Positions 18,504-28,096 of a DNA stretch of 64,000 nt are shown here, piece by piece (within the stretch, counting starts at the first letter, position 1; each line of letters opens with the position of its first letter). The DNA lies in contig NZ_JAKLTQ010000020.1 of assembly GCF_022012395.1 (NCBI RefSeq), positions 1 through 64,000 on the forward strand, read 5' to 3'. The position numbers and the translations under genes were made by a program. Source of the DNA: Arthrobacter hankyongi. Its GTDB lineage: Bacteria; Actinomycetota; Actinomycetes; Actinomycetales; Micrococcaceae. A model generated the notes under the pieces. That model did not search any database, was not told the DNA's origin, and saw only the letters and a list, made by a program, of their open reading frames with translations.

Positions 18504-19346
18504 ATGCTCCGCGTTGCAGTTCCCAACAAAGGATCCCTTTCCGAGGCCGCTTCCGGCATGCTCGCCGAAGCCGGCTACCGCCAGCGCCGCGACAGCCGCG
18601 AGCTGGTCATGGTGGATCCGGACAACGAGATCGAGTTCTTCTACCTGCGCCCGCGCGATATCGCCGTCTATGTCGGCACCGGGACCCTGGACGTGGGCAT
18701 CACCGGACGCGACCTGTTCCTGGACGCGCAGGTCGACGCCGATGAGCTGCTGACCCTTGGCTTTGGCGGGTCGACCTTCCGCTTTGCCGGGCCGGTCGGC
18801 GAGTTCTCCGATGTCAAGCAGCTGCACGGCCGGCGGCTGGCCACCAGCTACGACGGGCTGCTGCGCTCCTACCTCTCCGGCCGGGGCGTGGAGGCCAAGG
18901 TGGTCCGGCTCGACGGCGCGGTGGAGTCCTCCGTGCGCCTGGGCGTGGCGGACGCCATCGCCGACGTGGTGGAGACCGGCAATACGCTCAAGGCCGCCGG
19001 CATGGAGGTCTTTGGCGAACCGATCCTGAAGTCCGAGGCCGTGCTGATCGGGCGCCCGGGCGAGGCTCCGCAGGGCCTGGACGTGCTGATCCGCCGGCTG
19101 CGCGGGGTGATCGTGGCCCGTGAGTACGTGATGATGGACTACGACGTCCGCAAGGAACTGGTGGAAGAGGCGGCCGCGCTGACCCCCGGCCTGGAATCCC
19201 CGACGGTCTCCCCGCTGCGGGATTCGGACTGGGTGGCGGTCCGGTCGATGGTCAAGCGGAACCAGACCAACCGGATCATGGACGAACTCTATGAGATCGG
19301 CGCCCGCGCCATCCTGGTCAGTTCCATCCACGCCTGCCGGATCTGA
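18504..19346 (+). CDS. hisG: ATP phosphoribosyltransferase HisG (long form)
   Basis: First committed step of histidine synthesis. The 280-residue protein is the long, self-regulated form: the catalytic part has the PNKGSL start, [16 protein letters not shown] and the PRPP loop [21 protein letters not shown], and the last about 75 residues form the ACT-like histidine-sensing domain. The 115-bp leader has GC-rich hairpins (for example CCGTCCGCCTGTGCGGACGG) that might attenuate transcription. Confidence 0.95.
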   Translation: MLRVAVPNKGSLSEAASGMLAEAGYRQRRDSRELVMVDPDNEIEFFYLRPRDIAVYVGTGTLDVGITGRDLFLDAQVDADELLTLGFGGSTFRFAGPVGEFSDVKQLHGRRLATSYDGLLRSYLSGRGVEAKVVRLDGAVESSVRLGVADAIADVVETGNTLKAAGMEVFGEPILKSEAVLIGRPGEAPQGLDVLIRRLRGVIVAREYVMMDYDVRKELVEEAAALTPGLESPTVSPLRDSDWVAVRSMVKRNQTNRIMDELYEIGARAILVSSIHACRI

Positions 19347-19359
19347 TCGGGAGCCAATC

Positions 19360-20130
19360 ATGAGCGTTGCAATCCGTGTTATTCCCTGCCTGGACGTGGA
19401 TGCCGGCCGGGTGGTCAAGGGCGTCAACTTCGAGGGCCTGCGCGACGCCGGGGATCCGGTGGAGCTGGCCCACCGCTACGACCGGGCCGGCGCGGACGAG
19501 CTGACCTTCCTGGACGTCACCGCGTCCTCGGGCAACCGCGAGACCACCTTCGACGTCGTTGCCCGGACGGCGGAAGAAGTCTTCATTCCGCTCACCGTCG
19601 GCGGCGGGGTGCGCGAAGTGGCGGACGTGGACAAGCTGCTGCGCTACGGTGCGGACAAGGCGGCGATCAACACCGCCGCGGTGGCCCGCCCGGACGTGAT
19701 TGATGAGATCACCCGGCATTTCGGCTCGCAGGTGCTGGTGCTGTCGCTGGATGCCCGCCGTGCGCCGGATGCCAACGTGCCCTCCGGGTTCGAGGTCACC
19801 ACCCACGGCGGCCGCAAGGGCACCGGGATCGACGCCGTGGCCTGGGCGAAGGAGGCCGCGGACCGCGGCGTGGGCGAGATCCTGCTCAACTCGATCGACG
19901 CCGATGGCACCAAGGACGGCTTCGACCTGGAAATGATCCGGGCGGTGCGTGCCGCGGTGAAGGTGCCGCTGATCGCTTCCGGCGGGGCCGGCAAGCCCGA
20001 GCACTTCCCGCCGGCCGTGGCCGCGGGCGCGGACGCCGTGCTGGCCGCCTCCGTCTTCCACTTCGGCCCGGACGACGCCATCGCCCAGGTGAAGCAGGCC
20101 ATCCGGGAAGCCGGCTACCCGGTCCGCTAA
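19360..20130 (+). CDS. hisF: Imidazole glycerol phosphate synthase subunit HisF
   Basis: Cyclase half of the HisFH enzyme, feeding histidine and purine salvage. The 256-residue TIM barrel has [17 protein letters not shown] (catalytic Asp), [17 protein letters not shown] and [12 protein letters not shown] (second catalytic Asp). Starts 13 bp after hisG. The partner hisH and hisA are not in this window. Confidence 0.96.
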   Translation: MSVAIRVIPCLDVDAGRVVKGVNFEGLRDAGDPVELAHRYDRAGADELTFLDVTASSGNRETTFDVVARTAEEVFIPLTVGGGVREVADVDKLLRYGADKAAINTAAVARPDVIDEITRHFGSQVLVLSLDARRAPDANVPSGFEVTTHGGRKGTGIDAVAWAKEAADRGVGEILLNSIDADGTKDGFDLEMIRAVRAAVKVPLIASGGAGKPEHFPPAVAAGADAVLAASVFHFGPDDAIAQVKQAIREAGYPVR

Positions 20131-20150
20131 GTCGGTTAAGAGGCTCCATC

Positions 20151-20588
20151 GTGAGGTTGTGGTCCGTCCATCCCCGCTACCTGGACCGGCAGGCGCTGAC
20201 CGCCTGCTGGCGCGAGGGGCTGCTGGCGCAGGCCGTGCTGCGCGGGGCCACCCGCGGCTACACCCAGCATCCGCAGCTGGAACGGTTCCGGGCCCAGCCG
20301 GCCCCGCTGCAGGCCGTAGGCGCCTACCTGCTGGGCGTTGCCGACGAGGCCGCGGCCCGCGGCTACCGCTTCGACCGCACCAGGATCTGCCAGCTGCCTG
20401 ACGGACCGCTGGCGCTGTCGCTGGAAACCGGGCAGCTGGACTACGAGTGGGGACACCTGATGCGCAAGCTCGAGCTGCGCAGCCCGGAGACGGCGGCCCG
20501 CTGGGCACAGGTCGTGCGGCCGGAGCCGCACCCGCTGTTCGCGCTGGTGGAGGGCCCGGTGGCCGGCTGGGAGCGTCCCGGCCGTTAG
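20151..20588 (+). CDS. Pyrimidine dimer DNA glycosylase (Pyr_excise family)
   Basis: Small base-excision repair protein for UV damage, related to T4 endonuclease V in family name. The 145-residue protein starts MRLWSVHPRYLDRQALTACWREGLLAQAVL, the signature start of this bacterial family, followed by GATRGYTQHPQLERF. GTG start, 20 bp after hisF, so probably read with it. It ends convergently with, and overlaps by 4 bp, the MarR-family gene. Confidence 0.88.
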   Translation: MRLWSVHPRYLDRQALTACWREGLLAQAVLRGATRGYTQHPQLERFRAQPAPLQAVGAYLLGVADEAAARGYRFDRTRICQLPDGPLALSLETGQLDYEWGHLMRKLELRSPETAARWAQVVRPEPHPLFALVEGPVAGWERPGR

Positions 20589-21142
20589 GCCGGCGGTGGT
20601 TCCGGATCCTTGCCGCCAAGGTCCTCGAGGAACCGGATGACCGTCTCGCGCTCGGCCGGGGTCAGCCGGGCCGCGGCGTCGAACCGGCGGACGTGCTGGC
20701 GGCCCACGGTTTCCCGCGCGAGCGTGTAGGTCTCCGGCGTGATGGCGATGGCCAGGGCGCGGCGGTCCGTCGGATGCGGGGACCGGGTGATATGCCCGGC
20801 GTGGGCCAGCCGGTCCAGGACCTTGGTGGTGGCTGCGGTGGAAATCTCCAGATGTGCCGCGAGCGCTCCGGGTGTGGCGACCAGGTTCTGGTTCTGCGCG
20901 GCCATCAGGAAGCGCAGCGCCTTCATATCCGTCTCATTGAGCTGCATGTACTTGCGGGAAGCCTCGCTGGCCCGCTGCTCGGCTTCCCGCCAGCCCTGCA
21001 GTGCCTCCAGCACGCGCACGATCTGGTCCACGTCGCCGTCGCCGAGTCCTGTACGCGTGACGAGTTGCTGGTGCGGATCGATGAGGCGCGGATCGAGGAT
21101 CGAACCGGCCAGGCCGTCGTCCCGGCGCTGATCATTCTCCAC
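20585..21142 (-). CDS. MarR-family transcriptional regulator
   Basis: Winged-helix regulator, about 185 residues from the GTG at 21142 (an ATG at 21172 would add ten). Core: MKALRFLMAAQNQNLVATPGALAAHLEISTAATTKVLDRLAHAGHITRSPHPTDRRALAIAITPE, with the recognition helix STAATTKVLDRL and the wing RSPHPTDRRA (split here only for reading). Divergent from an MMPL exporter gene, the usual arrangement for a local repressor. Confidence 0.88.
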   Translation of the reverse strand: MENDQRRDDGLAGSILDPRLIDPHQQLVTRTGLGDGDVDQIVRVLEALQGWREAEQRASEASRKYMQLNETDMKALRFLMAAQNQNLVATPGALAAHLEISTAATTKVLDRLAHAGHITRSPHPTDRRALAIAITPETYTLARETVGRQHVRRFDAAARLTPAERETVIRFLEDLGGKDPEPPPA

Positions 21143-21170
21143 GGCTCCAAGTCTAGCCTCAGCATGATGC

Positions 21171-21206
21171 ATGCTAAGTTATTTACTAGATTGGTTAGCT
21201 AAATCG
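21171..21206. promoter_or_regulatory. Candidate MarR operator/promoter in the divergent gap
   Basis: An AT-rich island in otherwise GC-rich DNA holds the palindrome TTAGCTAA (21195-21202) and a partial repeat CTAAGTTATTTACTAG just upstream. It lies between the divergent MarR and MMPL starts, where an auto-repressor would bind. Confidence 0.5.
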
Positions 21207-21221
21207 AGCAGCCCCGGCGGA

Positions 21222-23438
21222 ATGGATGTCACGATGCCCACGAAGACCGAACCGGCCGTCAGCGCGCGGGACGCACAGCACACCGGACCGCCGCGCTGGC
21301 TGCGCTGGCTGCTGCCCGCACTGCTGATCGTGGCCTGGCTGGCTGCCGGTTCCGTCGGCGGGCCGTACTTCGGCCGGGTGGACGAGGTTTCCTCGAACGA
21401 TGCTACGAGCTACCTGCCGGCCAGCGCAGATGCCACCCAGGTGCAGGCGCTGCTGCCCGAATTCAGTGGCAGCGATGCGGTTCCGGCCATCGTGCTCTTC
21501 ACCGCTGAGCGCAAGCTCGACCAGGGGCAGCTGGCGGAAATTACTGCCGCTGCCAAGCAGTTCGCCGGCCTCGGCGCGGTGGACGGCGAGGCCTCCCCGG
21601 TGATCACCTCGGACGATGGCCGCGCCGCGCAGGTGTTCGTGCCGGTCCGCAGCGACCTGAACGTGGGCGAGGCCGTCGCCGAACTGCGCGAAGCGGTCCG
21701 GGCAGGCGCCCCGGCCGGCGTGGCCGTCTACGTGACTGGTCCGGCCGGCTTTACCGCGGACCTCGCGGCAGCGTTCACCGGCATCGACGGGCTGCTGCTG
21801 GCCGTGGCCCTCGGGGCAGTCCTGGTTATCCTGATGGTCGTCTACCGATCGCCGCTGCTGCCCTTCATCGTGCTGGGAACCAGCGTCTTTGCGCTGTGCG
21901 TAGCCCTGTTGACCGTCTGGTGGCTGGCCAAGGCAGGAGTGCTGCTGCTGAGCGGACAGACCCAGGGCATCCTGTTCATCCTGGTGATCGGTGCCGCGAC
22001 CGACTACTCGCTGCTGTACGTTGCCCGCTACCGCGAGGCCCTGATGTCCTGCCGCACGCGGTGGGACGCCACATGGGCTGCGCTGCGGGGGTCGTTCGAA
22101 CCCATCCTGGCCTCGGGCGGCACGGTGATCGCCGGCCTGCTCTGCCTGCTGCTCAGCGACCTGAACTCGAACAAGGCGCTGGGCCCGGTGGCCGCGATCG
22201 GCATCGTCTTCGCGATGGCGGCGGCGCTGACGCTGCTGCCGGCGTTGCTGCTCTGGGCCGGCCGTGCCGCCTTCTGGCCCCGCCGCCCGCGCTTCGACCC
22301 GGCCGGTGGCCGGAGGGCGGAGGGCGCCGAAGTGCCGCGCAGCGGAGCATGGACCCGGCTGACCGGGCTGGTGGCCCGGCGGCCGCGGATGGTCTGGGCG
22401 GTCACCAGCCTCGTACTGCTGGCCGCCTGTGCCGGTGTGCTCCAGCTGAAGGCCGACGGCGTACCGTCCAGCGACCTGGTGCTGGGGCAGTCCGAGGCCC
22501 GCGACGGCCAGGCCGCCCTCGGCGTGCATTTCCCGGGCGGCTCGGGTAGTCCCGCCTACCTGGCAGTGCCCGAGGACCGCTTCGATGAGGTGGCCTCGGC
22601 ACTGCTGGCGGCTGACGGCGTCGAAAGCGTCGCGGTGGTGGCCGCGGATTCGCCGGGCGGAACCGCCCGGGTGACCGCCGACGGCGTGCAGGGCTTCGGT
22701 CCGCCCGGCACGCCCGCTCCGGCGCCGACCGTGGTGGACTCGCGGGTGATGCTGCAGGCCACGCTGGCCGACGCCGCGGACTCGGCCGCCGCCGAGCAGA
22801 CGGTGCGCGGCCTGCGCGCGGACCTCGGCAGCGAGGTGCTGGTCGGCGGCGTGACGGCCACGGCCATCGACTCGAACGACGCGTCGATCCATGACCGCAA
22901 CGTCATCATTCCGGTGATCCTGATGGTCATCCTGGCGATCCTGATGCTGCTGCTGCGCTCGGTGCTGGCTCCGGTGCTGCTGATCCTGACGGTGGTGCTT
23001 TCGTTCGGAGCGGCGATGGGCGTTTCGGCACTGGTGTTCAACCACATACTCGGGTTCCCCGGCGCGGATCCGGCGGTGCCGCTCTATGGCTTCGTGTTCC
23101 TGGTGGCGCTGGGCATCGACTACAACATCTTCCTGATGACCCGGGTCCGCGAGGAGTCCCTGGTGCACGGTACCCGCACCGGCATACTCCGTGGTTTGTC
23201 GGTGACCGGCGGGGTGATCACCTCGGCCGGGCTGGTGCTCGCCGCCACCTTCGCGGCCCTGGGCGTGCTGCCGATCCTCTTCCTGGCGCAGCTGGCCTTC
23301 ATCGTGGCCTTCGGGGTGCTGCTGGACACCTTCGTGGTCCGCTCGCTGCTGGTCCCGGCGCTGGCCTACGACGTCGGCCGCCGCATTTGGTGGCCCTCGC
23401 GGCTGGCCCGCCGCGGCCTGGAAGGCGGCGCACGCTAG
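21222..23438 (+). CDS. MMPL/RND-family membrane transporter
   Basis: About 738 residues with the double six-plus-six membrane layout of MMPL exporters: one segment near 25-45, a large external loop (about 50-200), five segments to about 365, a second segment near 400, another external loop (about 420-555) and five C-terminal segments. Motifs GAATDYSLLYVARYRE and GIDYNIFLMTRVREE mark the paired proton-relay helices. The start could be ATG 21222 or 21234. Probably exports a drug or lipid; substrate unknown. Controlled by the adjacent MarR. Confidence 0.9.
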   Translation: MDVTMPTKTEPAVSARDAQHTGPPRWLRWLLPALLIVAWLAAGSVGGPYFGRVDEVSSNDATSYLPASADATQVQALLPEFSGSDAVPAIVLFTAERKLDQGQLAEITAAAKQFAGLGAVDGEASPVITSDDGRAAQVFVPVRSDLNVGEAVAELREAVRAGAPAGVAVYVTGPAGFTADLAAAFTGIDGLLLAVALGAVLVILMVVYRSPLLPFIVLGTSVFALCVALLTVWWLAKAGVLLLSGQTQGILFILVIGAATDYSLLYVARYREALMSCRTRWDATWAALRGSFEPILASGGTVIAGLLCLLLSDLNSNKALGPVAAIGIVFAMAAALTLLPALLLWAGRAAFWPRRPRFDPAGGRRAEGAEVPRSGAWTRLTGLVARRPRMVWAVTSLVLLAACAGVLQLKADGVPSSDLVLGQSEARDGQAALGVHFPGGSGSPAYLAVPEDRFDEVASALLAADGVESVAVVAADSPGGTARVTADGVQGFGPPGTPAPAPTVVDSRVMLQATLADAADSAAAEQTVRGLRADLGSEVLVGGVTATAIDSNDASIHDRNVIIPVILMVILAILMLLLRSVLAPVLLILTVVLSFGAAMGVSALVFNHILGFPGADPAVPLYGFVFLVALGIDYNIFLMTRVREESLVHGTRTGILRGLSVTGGVITSAGLVLAATFAALGVLPILFLAQLAFIVAFGVLLDTFVVRSLLVPALAYDVGRRIWWPSRLARRGLEGGAR

Positions 23439-24103
23439 AGGAACTGGACGAGGCCATAGCCTGCCAGCAGAATCCCCAAGGCCAGCATCACGGCGGCCGT
23501 GACTCCGCGGCCGTTGCGCTGCAGCCAGCTGTAGGCAGCGGCCAGGCGCACCCGGGCCCGCTCGGGGGATTTCAACCAGGCCGTGATCGGAAAGATGATC
23601 GTGGACTGGGCGGCGGCCGCATATACGACGACGAGGAAGGTCTGCTGGACGGCAGAGGGATTCTGGACGCTGATCAGTGCCCCGGCCGTTACGGCCAGCA
23701 GGAGTGCCTTGGGGCGCAAATTCAAGCCCAGGCCCAGGGCGGTGAACTCCCAGGAGCGGGCGGTACGGAACCGCTGCGTAATTTTTTCAAGCCCTGCGCC
23801 GTTCGCCCGGCGGCCGCGTGCGAACAGGAAAACGGCGTAGCCAATCAGGAACAAGCCAAGCAGGAGCGCCATCACCGCCACTGCCTGGTCCTGTTTCCAG
23901 GGCCGTGCGACCGGCAGGGAGCGCAGGCCGATAGTGGCCAGGCCCACGACCACGACCGATCCGGCCACGCTGCCGAACAAAAACGGCAGGGCACCGCGCC
24001 GCGGCTCCGGGGAGAGCAGGATCAGCAGCATGACGCTGATCGGCACCGTGCTCATCGCCGCCGCAGCGGCGACGGGGACCAGGCTGAAGACGGTGCTCAG
24101 CAT
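23435..24103 (-). CDS. GAP-family (Sap/LysE-like) membrane protein
   Basis: A 222-residue protein with six hydrophobic segments and the MLSTVFSLVPVAAAAAMSTVPI start and LGLGLNLRPKALLLAVTAGA region of the actinobacterial GAP family, in which some members move glycolipids or peptides to the envelope. The ATG at 24103 is chosen over an upstream frame start at 24133. It overlaps the MMPL stop convergently by 4 bp. Substrate unknown. Confidence 0.82.
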   Translation of the reverse strand: MLSTVFSLVPVAAAAAMSTVPISVMLLILLSPEPRRGALPFLFGSVAGSVVVVGLATIGLRSLPVARPWKQDQAVAVMALLLGLFLIGYAVFLFARGRRANGAGLEKITQRFRTARSWEFTALGLGLNLRPKALLLAVTAGALISVQNPSAVQQTFLVVVYAAAAQSTIIFPITAWLKSPERARVRLAAAYSWLQRNGRGVTAAVMLALGILLAGYGLVQFL

Positions 24104-24148
24104 GCGGCGGTCATCCGGCCCGGGCCGCAGCAATGGGCCGGCGGCGCG

Positions 24149-25306
24149 CTACACTCCCGGGACACTGCCGGGTAACGGGGGAGATGCACGCCGTGCCCGT
24201 CGGCGGCGGGCCCGGATCTGCTCGTCTTCTTCCTTGAGGATGGGTACGAGTTCGGTCCGGTCGCCCGTGATGGGCCGCCACCAGGCCATGGACGGGTCCG
24301 AGTCGAGGATGATGGTGCGCACCAGCAGGGTCAGCGGCACGGCGAGGATGGCCCCCATCGGGCCCAGGACAACGGCCCAGAAGAGCACCGAGACGAAGGT
24401 CAGCGTCTCGCTGAGGGCTACCGCGTTGCCAACATACTTGGGCTGGATCACGGACTGGATGACGCTGTTGACCACGCCGTAGATGACGATGACGGCGATC
24501 ACCGTCGGCCAGCCGCCGGTGAGGAAACCGAAGAACAGCGGCGGGATGATGGCGATGAAGTAGCCGATGTTGGGGATGAAGCTGCAGATGAAGGAGAGCA
24601 GGCCCCAGAGCAGTGCGCCCGGAACCTGCAGGATGAGCAGGGTGATCCAGTTGAACAGCCCTTGGACGATGCCCAGGACGGTGGTGGCCACCATGTAGCG
24701 GCGCACCGAGGCGCCGTAGATGTTGAACGCAGCGACCATGTGCGGATGATGGTGGTTCAGGAGTTTCAGCAGAGCCGATGTCTGCGAGCCTTCCATTCCC
24801 ATCAGGATCAGCAAGGTCAGGATGATGACCAGCGCGGCCACGATGTCGGTGATGTTGCCCAGCAGGCCGCCGAGGAAATTGACGATCCGGCCCGGATCGA
24901 ACCCGGACAGCACGGCTTCCACCTGCTGGGAGCCGAAGCCCAGCCGCTCCAGCCCGCTGCTGATGTTGGCACCCAGTTGCTGGATCTGGGGGGCGAATTG
25001 CGGCAGCAGCGAACCGAACTGGGCGAGGGCACCGAGCAGGACCGCCACGAACCCTGCCAGCAGGCCGAAGACCACCACGATGGTAGAGCCGGTAGCCAGG
25101 CCCCGGGGGATTCCGCGTCGGTGCATCCAGTGCCGGACCGGACTGACGCAGATGGTGAGCACCAGGGCCAGGAACATGGGATTGAAGATGCCGCGGATGG
25201 AGGCGATGCCGAAGGCGGCTACGGTACCGCCGGCCAGGGCCAGCAGGACAGTGGTCCCGCGGGGAAAGAGCGGACGCGGCGTTGGGGCCAGTGGCTCCGG
25301 TTCCAT
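24149..25306 (-). CDS. AI-2E family transporter (intact copy)
   Basis: A 385-residue membrane protein with seven to eight hydrophobic segments and the family's VLLGALAQFGSLLPQFAPQIQQL soluble loop and GPMGAILAVPLTLLVRTI C-terminus. Family members include the TqsA/AI-2 exporter, but most actinobacterial ones have no proven substrate, and sodium/proton antiport is also known. Compare the broken relative at 47050. The C-terminal tail is Arg-rich and cytosolic. Confidence 0.9.
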   Translation of the reverse strand: MEPEPLAPTPRPLFPRGTTVLLALAGGTVAAFGIASIRGIFNPMFLALVLTICVSPVRHWMHRRGIPRGLATGSTIVVVFGLLAGFVAVLLGALAQFGSLLPQFAPQIQQLGANISSGLERLGFGSQQVEAVLSGFDPGRIVNFLGGLLGNITDIVAALVIILTLLILMGMEGSQTSALLKLLNHHHPHMVAAFNIYGASVRRYMVATTVLGIVQGLFNWITLLILQVPGALLWGLLSFICSFIPNIGYFIAIIPPLFFGFLTGGWPTVIAVIVIYGVVNSVIQSVIQPKYVGNAVALSETLTFVSVLFWAVVLGPMGAILAVPLTLLVRTIILDSDPSMAWWRPITGDRTELVPILKEEDEQIRARRRRARRASPPLPGSVPGV

Positions 25307-25394
25307 CGGACCCTCCTTTGAGCGGTCTGGGGGTGACCGTCCTAGACGAAGTCTAGAGCCGCGGAGGGATTCATAGAAGGGCGCGCGTGCGCGC

Positions 25395-26039
25395 TCAGAG
25401 GCCGATCTCGGCGCTTTCCAACAGCGCGACGGCGTCCGGCTGGCCCTCGTAGGTGACCAGCGCGTGCCGGGTGCGGCCGTGGGCGTGCATCAGCAGTTCG
25501 CCCGGCTCGCCGACCACCGCCACGGACACCGGCGCCCGCCTGGCCACATGCCGCGGACCGTCCGGCCGGACCAGGATGATGCCCAGGTCCACCCCGCGGT
25601 AGAGGAAGGCGGCCCGCTTGACGAGCTCGTCCCAGAGGGCGTCCGAGTACTGCCCGTCCAGGGCCCGCGGCGCCCAGCGGGACGAAGCCCGGCGCACGTC
25701 CTCGGTGTGCACGAAGTACTCGATCAGGTTCGCCGCGCGGTCCACTTGCTTCAGCTGCATCGGGCTGAGCCTGGGCGGGCCGGCCCGAAAGGCCCTGACC
25801 AGGGCGGAGTACGGCTCCGGAGCAGCGGACTTGGCTGCCAGCTTCCGGATGGCCCGGTCGGAGACCTTGGACAGCGGCTTGATGGCGATGCCCAGAGCCA
25901 CCGTCGGACGGTGCTCGCGCAGGTACAGATGCGCCGCCAGCTGTTCGGTCTGCCAGCCGGCGCACAGCGTGGGGGAGCCCGGGCCGGCTGCCAGCAGGGT
26001 CTCGGCCAGGACTTCGCGGGACGGGTCTACAAAATGCAT
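25395..26039 (-). CDS. TIGR03085 family metal-binding protein
   Basis: A 214-residue protein of the mycothiol-dependent maleylpyruvate isomerase-like (DinB-fold) superfamily. Markers are MHFVDPSREVLAETLLAAGP, LCAGWQTEQLAAHLYLREHRP and the FVHTEDVRRASSRW metal-site segment. An ATG at 26039 is used; an ATG at 26057 is possible. Divergent from hisI with 72 bp between starts. Enzymatic role unknown. Confidence 0.88.
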   Translation of the reverse strand: MHFVDPSREVLAETLLAAGPGSPTLCAGWQTEQLAAHLYLREHRPTVALGIAIKPLSKVSDRAIRKLAAKSAAPEPYSALVRAFRAGPPRLSPMQLKQVDRAANLIEYFVHTEDVRRASSRWAPRALDGQYSDALWDELVKRAAFLYRGVDLGIILVRPDGPRHVARRAPVSVAVVGEPGELLMHAHGRTRHALVTYEGQPDAVALLESAEIGL

Positions 26040-26111
26040 CAATCCCGAACCTAGCATGAAGCGCCGAATTGCGGACGGAACCGGCAGCGGCGCAACGTTA
26101 GACTTGTACTG

Positions 26112-26522
26112 ATGTCCTCCCAAACTGAACCCCAGACAATTGCGCCCGCCGCCGCCGGTACCACGGCGCTGCCCGCCGAGGTCGCCGCGCGGCTCAAGCG
26201 CGACGGCACCGGGCTGGTGGCCGCGATCATCCAGCAGCACGATTCGGGCGAGGTCCTGATGCTCGGCTGGATGGACGACGAGGCCCTGCACCGCACGCTG
26301 ACCAGCGGCCGCGTCACCTTTTACTCCCGCTCACGCCGGGAATACTGGCGCAAGGGGGATACTTCCGGGCATGTCCAGTGGGTCAAGTCGGTCGCGCTGG
26401 ACTGCGACGGCGATGCCCTGCTGGTCAAGGTCGACCAGGTCGGCGCCGCCTGCCATACCGGCACGCGCACCTGCTTCGATGGGCGGATGCTGGACGCAAC
26501 CGCCGGTACGGGGGTGCAGTGA
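26112..26522 (+). CDS. hisI: Phosphoribosyl-AMP cyclohydrolase HisI
   Basis: Third step of histidine synthesis. The 136-residue protein has [31 protein letters not shown] and the zinc cysteines in [27 protein letters not shown]. Its stop overlaps the first base of trpE, so it heads a his-trp transcription unit, well away from hisEGF. Confidence 0.95.
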   Translation: MSSQTEPQTIAPAAAGTTALPAEVAARLKRDGTGLVAAIIQQHDSGEVLMLGWMDDEALHRTLTSGRVTFYSRSRREYWRKGDTSGHVQWVKSVALDCDGDALLVKVDQVGAACHTGTRTCFDGRMLDATAGTGVQ

Positions 26523-28096
26523 TGCAGGAATTCGGCGTCGTCAGCCCCACGCTGGAGGAATTCCGCGCCCTGGCCGCCGGCCACCGCGTCGTCCCGGTGA
26601 CGGTCAAGGTCCTGGCCGATGACCTGACTCCGATTACGCTCTACCGCAAGCTTGGCGGCGGCCAGGCCGGCACCTTCCTGCTCGAATCCGCGGCGGTGGG
26701 CGGGGTCTGGTCCCGGTATTCGTTTATTGGCACGCACTCGCGGGCGGTGCTGACCACCCGGGACGGCCAGGCGTACTGGCAGGGCGAGCCGCCGGCCGGG
26801 GTGCCCGTCGACGGCAACCCGGTGGAGGCCCTGCGGGCCACGGTGGCCGCGCTGCAGACGGAGCGGTTCGACGGACTGCCGCCGCTGACCTCCGGCCTGG
26901 TCGGCTTTGTCGGCTGGGAAGCCGTGCGCCACTGGGAGCGGCTGACCAGTCCGCCCGAGGACGACCTGGACCTGCCCGAACTGGCGATGTGCCTGGTGAC
27001 GGATCTGGCCGTACATGACAATGCCGAGGGCACCGTGACCCTGATCGCCAACGCGATCAACTTCGACGGCAGCGATGAGCGGGTGGACCAGGCCTGGCAG
27101 GACGCCGTGCAGCGGATCCAGCGGATGCTCGGGGAGTTGACGGTTCCGCTCGCCCAGCAGGTTTCCGTGCTCGACGGCGGGGCGCCTGACGCCGCCGGCG
27201 TGATGGCCGAGGTCACCCACCGCTGGGCCGAGGACCGTTACAAGGCGGCCGTCGAGCGCGGCAAGGAAGCCATCGTCGACGGCGAGGTTTTCCAGGTCGT
27301 CATCTCCCGGCGTTTCGAAATGGAGTGCGCCGCGCCGGCACTGGATGTCTACCGGGTGCTCCGGAACCTCAACCCGAGCCCGTATATGTACCTGTTCAGC
27401 TTCGAGGACGCCGATGGCAAGGGCTACTCGATCGTCGGGTCCTCGCCGGAAGCCCTGGTCACCGTGACCGGAAACGAGGTGGTCACCCACCCCATCGCCG
27501 GTTCCCGGCCGCGCGGGCGCACCGTGGAGCAGGACCGCGAACTGGCCGAAGAACTGCTCGCGGACCAGAAGGAGCGCGCCGAGCACCTGATGCTGGTGGA
27601 TCTGGCCCGCAACGACATTTCCAAGGTCTGCGAGCCGGGCACGGTGGATGTCACCCAGTTCATGGAGGTGGAGAAGTTCAGCCACATCATGCATCTGGTC
27701 TCCACCGTGGTGGGACGGCTCTCCCCGGACAAGACGGCCTACGACGTACTGGCGGCGACCTTCCCCGCCGGCACGCTCTCCGGTGCTCCCAAGCCCCGGG
27801 CGCTGCGGCTGCTGGATGAGCTGGAGCCGCACCGGCGCGGGATCTACGGCGGCGTCGTCGGCTATCTGGACTTTGCCGGGGACATGGACATGGCCATCGC
27901 CATCCGCTCGGCCCTGCTGCGCAACGGCAAGGCCTATGTGCAGTCCGGCGGCGGCATCGTGGCGGACTCCCAACTCGACGCCGAGGCCCTGGAGACGGTG
28001 AACAAGGCGGCGGCGCCGCTGCGCGCGGTGGCCCTGGCCGCCCGGCTGCACCCTGCCGATCCGGCCGCCCTGGTGGTCGAGGAGCCGGCGTCGTGA
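26522..28096 (+). CDS. trpE: Anthranilate synthase component I
   Basis: Makes anthranilate from chorismate with the TrpG glutaminase. The 524-residue protein has the N-terminal feedback region LLESAAVGGVWSRYSFIG (the LLES tryptophan-site motif), then the chorismate-binding domain with SSPEALVTV, PIAGSRPRGRT, FPAGTLSGAPK and IYGGVVGYLDF. Overlaps hisI by 1 bp and the next gene by 4 bp. trpG and trpD are absent from this cluster. Confidence 0.96.
   Translation: MQEFGVVSPTLEEFRALAAGHRVVPVTVKVLADDLTPITLYRKLGGGQAGTFLLESAAVGGVWSRYSFIGTHSRAVLTTRDGQAYWQGEPPAGVPVDGNPVEALRATVAALQTERFDGLPPLTSGLVGFVGWEAVRHWERLTSPPEDDLDLPELAMCLVTDLAVHDNAEGTVTLIANAINFDGSDERVDQAWQDAVQRIQRMLGELTVPLAQQVSVLDGGAPDAAGVMAEVTHRWAEDRYKAAVERGKEAIVDGEVFQVVISRRFEMECAAPALDVYRVLRNLNPSPYMYLFSFEDADGKGYSIVGSSPEALVTVTGNEVVTHPIAGSRPRGRTVEQDRELAEELLADQKERAEHLMLVDLARNDISKVCEPGTVDVTQFMEVEKFSHIMHLVSTVVGRLSPDKTAYDVLAATFPAGTLSGAPKPRALRLLDELEPHRRGIYGGVVGYLDFAGDMDMAIAIRSALLRNGKAYVQSGGGIVADSQLDAEALETVNKAAAPLRAVALAARLHPADPAALVVEEPAS

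Noticed and set aside
21195-23168. 657-residue minus-strand ORF opposite the MMPL gene
   Set aside because: His/Gln/Arg-rich composition is typical of antisense reading of a GC-rich gene; no motif or ribosome site.
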